Shown here piece after piece: positions 61,001-64,000 of a DNA stretch of 64,000 bases (positions are counted from its first letter, which is position 1; every line of letters begins with the position of its first letter). This stretch comes from Paragyromitra xinjiangensis (lineage: Eukaryota > Ascomycota > Pezizomycetes > Pezizales > Discinaceae). The DNA lies in assembly GCA_038503065.1 (NCBI GenBank), contig JBCAMK010000017.1, forward strand, positions 558,001-622,000, read 5' to 3'. Below the pieces are notes generated by a model, which made no database searches, was not told where the DNA came from, and saw nothing but the letters and a program-made list of their open reading frames with translations. Position numbers and translations under genes: made by a program.

Positions 61001-61825
61001 AAAGAAGCTCCCCATAACGGCGTTGACCTGTTCTAGCAGTTTATTCAAATGGAGATACGCTTCATGTGGGGTTAGTTTAATCTCGGTAATTAGTCTGTCC
61101 ATCTTATTAATAATCAACACAGGTCTAATATGCTCCATCCACGCCTGTCGTAACACAGTTACAGTCTGCGAGCAAACGCCCTCAACAGCATCAACCAATA
61201 TCACCGCACCATCGCAAAGTCTCGAAGCTGTAGAGACCTCGCTAGAGAAATCTATGTGGCCTGGAGAATCAATCAGGTTAATAAGGTACTCGTGAGCCGC
61301 GGGTTCAGCTTCTGGAGTAGCCCGTCGCATTAACCGGAAGTAAAGAGAGATGGCAGAGGACTCCATGGTGATCCCGCGGAGCTGCTCGTCGGGTCGGGAA
61401 TCGAGATATCGAACGCGACCGGCGAGTTTACTGGAGATGATGCCATTTGTGGCAAGGAGACAGTCAGAGAGGGAGGTTTTGCCGTGGTCCTAGATTGCCA
61501 CGGAAGGGTTATTTTTGGCTTTGAGGTGAGGGATCGTGCTGAGGAAAACCGGGGGCTTGGGAATGGGTAGACGGGAATTTGAGATAAAGTTTTTTCTTTT
61601 CTTTTCTCCTCGGTTCTGATGAAACATGGAGATGGAGGTAAAAATAGACGTACCACATGTGCGAGGATACAGATCTAACAAGCGCGGTCAGTTCAGTGGT
61701 TTTCGGAATCTATCATATTTTTTTATTGCCCCACTAAGGGCCGTTTTGGGGGGTCCACATACGTTTCGAATGTTGTCGCTATTCCGCTGGAGGGTGACTA
61801 TCTGGGCTGGAGTAATAGGGGGCAT
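58050..61825 (-). CDS. RIA1: Ribosome assembly GTPase Efl1/Ria1
   Basis: Seven exons: 61825-61763, 61674-61654, 61489-60579, 60478-59464, 59392-58869, 58808-58492, 58432-58050; 1077 aa, a normal length for Efl1. Exon 2 is a 21-nt microexon coding ICILAHV, and splicing completes the P-loop A26-H-V-D-H-G-K-T33. Other GTPase motifs: [12 protein letters not shown] (switch I), DSPGH (102-106), NKMD (155-158). The EF-2-like domains follow ([25 protein letters not shown], and the C-terminal [19 protein letters not shown] ... [20 protein letters not shown]). With Sdo1/SBDS, Efl1 releases Tif6/eIF6 from cytoplasmic 60S subunits. The start at 61825 is the only ATG giving the usual short N terminus. No diphthamide-site His is expected in this family. 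Confidence 0.9.
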
Positions 61826-62800
61826 TGGTATTGGATGGAATGCAGCTGAGAGTGAGAATCCGATAAATCTAAAAAAGTGTTTCAAAGCAAGGGATGGATG
61901 AAGGAGAGATGATAGGCAGCAGAGCTGAAGGAAGTGAAACGGGCAGTGGCGGTGGGTCAAGATTTACATAGACTCTTTTTTTTCTAGCTTAAGGAATTCT
62001 TTGTGTCATTGGCGGGGTAGCTACAGACGCGCTAGAGGTAAGGAGAGGCGAGAATAGGTCGAGAACACCTAACCCTGTCCCTCGGTAAGACAAGTTTTTG
62101 GCGCTGGCTGAGTAAGGAGACTTGGCGGGAATCTGACAGGGGGACTGACTGGAAGAGGCATCAAAACAGAAGGGCAAACACCCAAGGCTTTTTCTGTGCT
62201 TGCTGCCAGGGACGCTATTTGGTTGTTATTGTGTCCTAAGCACTACTCTACTACTGTGCTTACACAGGGCACCTTACCTTCAACGTTCACTCGCCCAATT
62301 GTCCTAGCTAGAGGACATACACATAGACACATACTACTGTAGAGCACACATACACACCCAACAACACACTCGAATTCCCTCCCCCACACTAACTGCTGCC
62401 TGTCCGCTGCATCGTCTCCCCTCGCTGCTGTGCATTTCTGGAAATGCTCTCAACGCCTCAACCGACTACTCCCACTCCTGCCCAATCAACGCTCGTCAGC
62501 TCTTTTCCTCTAACAGGCATCTCCACCTCAACGTCTCACGACATCACCTCCCCTCCATAGCAGACTAATCTGACTCTCCGCTTCCTAAACGCTTAACTAG
62601 ACCGCCACCGTCACCGCCGTCACCACCCTTCTGGATTATATATCCACCCCTCCTCCCCATTCCTTTCCCCTGCTGCTCCCCCTCACCCTCTCGACGCTGG
62701 CACTTCGACTCTCTTCCCCCTTTATCCATCTGGTTATGATCATCTCCCCATCCATCTCACAACGGTAGTCTCTAGTCCTCCTGCTACATCCTCAACAATC
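61826..62800. promoter_or_regulatory. Divergent intergenic region, RIA1 / tandem-PH gene
   Basis: 975 bp between divergent starts. From about 62300 to 62800 it is strongly C- and CT-rich with CACACA stretches, like a long pyrimidine-rich fungal promoter and 5' leader of the PH gene. No specific site can be named. Confidence 0.45.
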
Positions 62801-64000
62801 ATGTCGACAGCCGAAGTCCTCTCTCCCATGTCCCCTACATCCACGGTGATGCCTATGAACGCGTTTACCCAACGAGAACAACCACCGCAGCTGCGCATGC
62901 GGACGAATACCGCTCCCGTCGTAGTTGAACAGGACGGGTCCTTTCAGATGGACAAAGTGATCAAAAGTGGTTGGCTAATGAAACGGGGCCGAAAAACAAA
63001 AGTATTGCTGTCCATACCCCCCCCTTTACCGCATTTACTGATAAGCTTTTCAAGAACTGGAAACGTCGCTGGTTCGTCCTCCGTGGTGATCGTCTCTCCT
63101 CCTACAAAGATCAGAAAGAATACAAAATCCACCGCCAGATCTACCTCAATGAGCTCACAGCTGTTGCTGTCCTCAAGGACGCGAAACGTCCAAACGTATT
63201 CGGTCTCTTTTCTCCATCAAAGAATTACCATTTCCAGGGCGAATCAGCAAAAGATACAAACGAATGGGTTAACTACATCCGTAGAACTGCAGCCATTACC
63301 GACGGCGACGAAGAGTACTTTCTCAACTCCCCAACAAACACTCACGACCTCACTCACCCGCTCGCATCTCCGATCGCCTACAACCCAGACATGAGACTAG
63401 GCTCTAGTTCCCCCGAGTTTGGAGCAAATCCAGGGGCAGTGAAGATTAGGGGCATGGGAGGGGGTGGCATATCGAGCCAGACGCTGGACTATTCTGGAGC
63501 AGAAGTAGGGAGTTTTTCGTCGATGAGTGATGGAGCGAGGATCTCGCAATTGAGTTTAGGAAATGCTGGAATTGATTCGGGGGCGGAGACAGAACCGCAT
63601 CCCGGTGTGGATAGGAATATGAGTGGGTTTTCGTCGCATGATGCTATGGATGATTCAAGAGTCGTGTGGCACGGATACCTTTATTGCCTGAAATCGAAGG
63701 GTGGCGTGAAGCAGTGGAAGAAGTACTGGGTGGTACTGAGGACTGCTAATCTTACATTTTACAAAACCGAGGAGGTACTATTATCCGTCGCTACTGAACA
63801 GAACTTTACCTCGTTATGAAGCGAAAAGTCAAATTCTAACACGTAAACAGGAATACCGGGCCATCAAAATAGTCCCCTTAGACACCGTCGTTGATGCGGT
63901 TGAAATCGACCCAATGTCGAAATCCAAAAAACATTGCATGCAGGTTATTACTGAAGGCAAATCATTCCGATTCTCTGCGTCAGGCGAAGAGGCGCTCGCG
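62801..64000 (+). CDS. Tandem PH-domain protein, 3' end beyond the window
   Basis: Exons 62801-63001, 63055-63774 and 63851 onward; 357 residues visible, incomplete. The first PH domain starts KVIKSGWLMKRGRKTK, is joined by splicing to NWKRRWFVLRGDRLSSYKDQ, and closes with FQGESAKDTNEWVNYIRRT. A Ser/Gly-rich linker of about 130 residues leads to the second PH domain: VVWHGYLYCLKSKGGVKQWK, KYWVVLRTANLTFYKTEE, then EYRAIKIVPLDTVVDAVEID. Two PH domains separated by a linker occur in yeast Opy1 and related fungal proteins that sense PI(4,5)P2; equivalence is inference. The Trp near the end of the first domain (NEWVNYI) is the conserved PH Trp. The intron within each PH domain keeps phase 0. Confidence 0.75.

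Overview
The window looks like chromosomal DNA of a filamentous ascomycete (Pezizomycotina). Genes are split by short introns (about 46-176 nt, most 50-80) with GTANGT-type donors, CTAAC/CTGAC branch points and TAG/CAG acceptors, and many products have recognisable fungal families. All gene models were spliced by eye. Reading frames close across every junction given unless stated, but no transcript data were available. The exact class cannot be decided from the sequence.

Layout. 0-26 kb is gene-dense: an Ams2-like GATA factor (+), mitochondrial IF-3/Aim23 (-), ASTRA subunit Asa1 (-) divergent from RPA subunit Rfa3 (+), a MYND/DUF4470-type protein (-), a degenerate protein kinase-like protein (-), the ITS2 nuclease subunit Las1 (+), a PPPDE-thioredoxin-PUL fusion (-) divergent from Golgi GDPase Gda1 (+), and a NOPCHAP1-like protein (-) divergent from an eIF4E-family protein (+). 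26-35 kb is gene-poor. It holds a 230-bp MITE-like element with TA target duplication, a single-pass membrane protein, an orphan two-exon gene and several coding-like scraps. 35.8-43.9 kb holds a large alpha/beta-hydrolase (YML020W-like), an RFTS-domain plus zinc-finger protein (Raf2-like) and an Old Yellow Enzyme. 44-46.6 kb is again gene-poor. 46.7-54.8 kb holds a coiled-coil orphan, Cdt2/DTL, a small orphan, a BTB protein and an NDUFAF6-like complex I assembly factor. 54.8-58 kb is gene-poor with fragmentary coding-like segments. 58-64 kb holds the ribosome-maturation GTPase Efl1/Ria1 (-), divergent from a tandem-PH protein (+) that runs off the window.

The identifiable genes are housekeeping, not a biosynthetic cluster. 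Several touch ribosome or snoRNP production and translation (Las1, Efl1, NOPCHAP1-like, eIF4E-like, mitochondrial IF-3). Others touch replication and chromatin (Rfa3, Cdt2, Asa1, Ams2-like, RFTS protein). No operon-like or obviously co-regulated set is visible. The most unusual non-genic signal is a recurrent palindrome, TACATGTA (16 copies, about 1 expected), three times within the perfect 12-mer ACTACATGTAGT, mostly in the gene-poor stretches.
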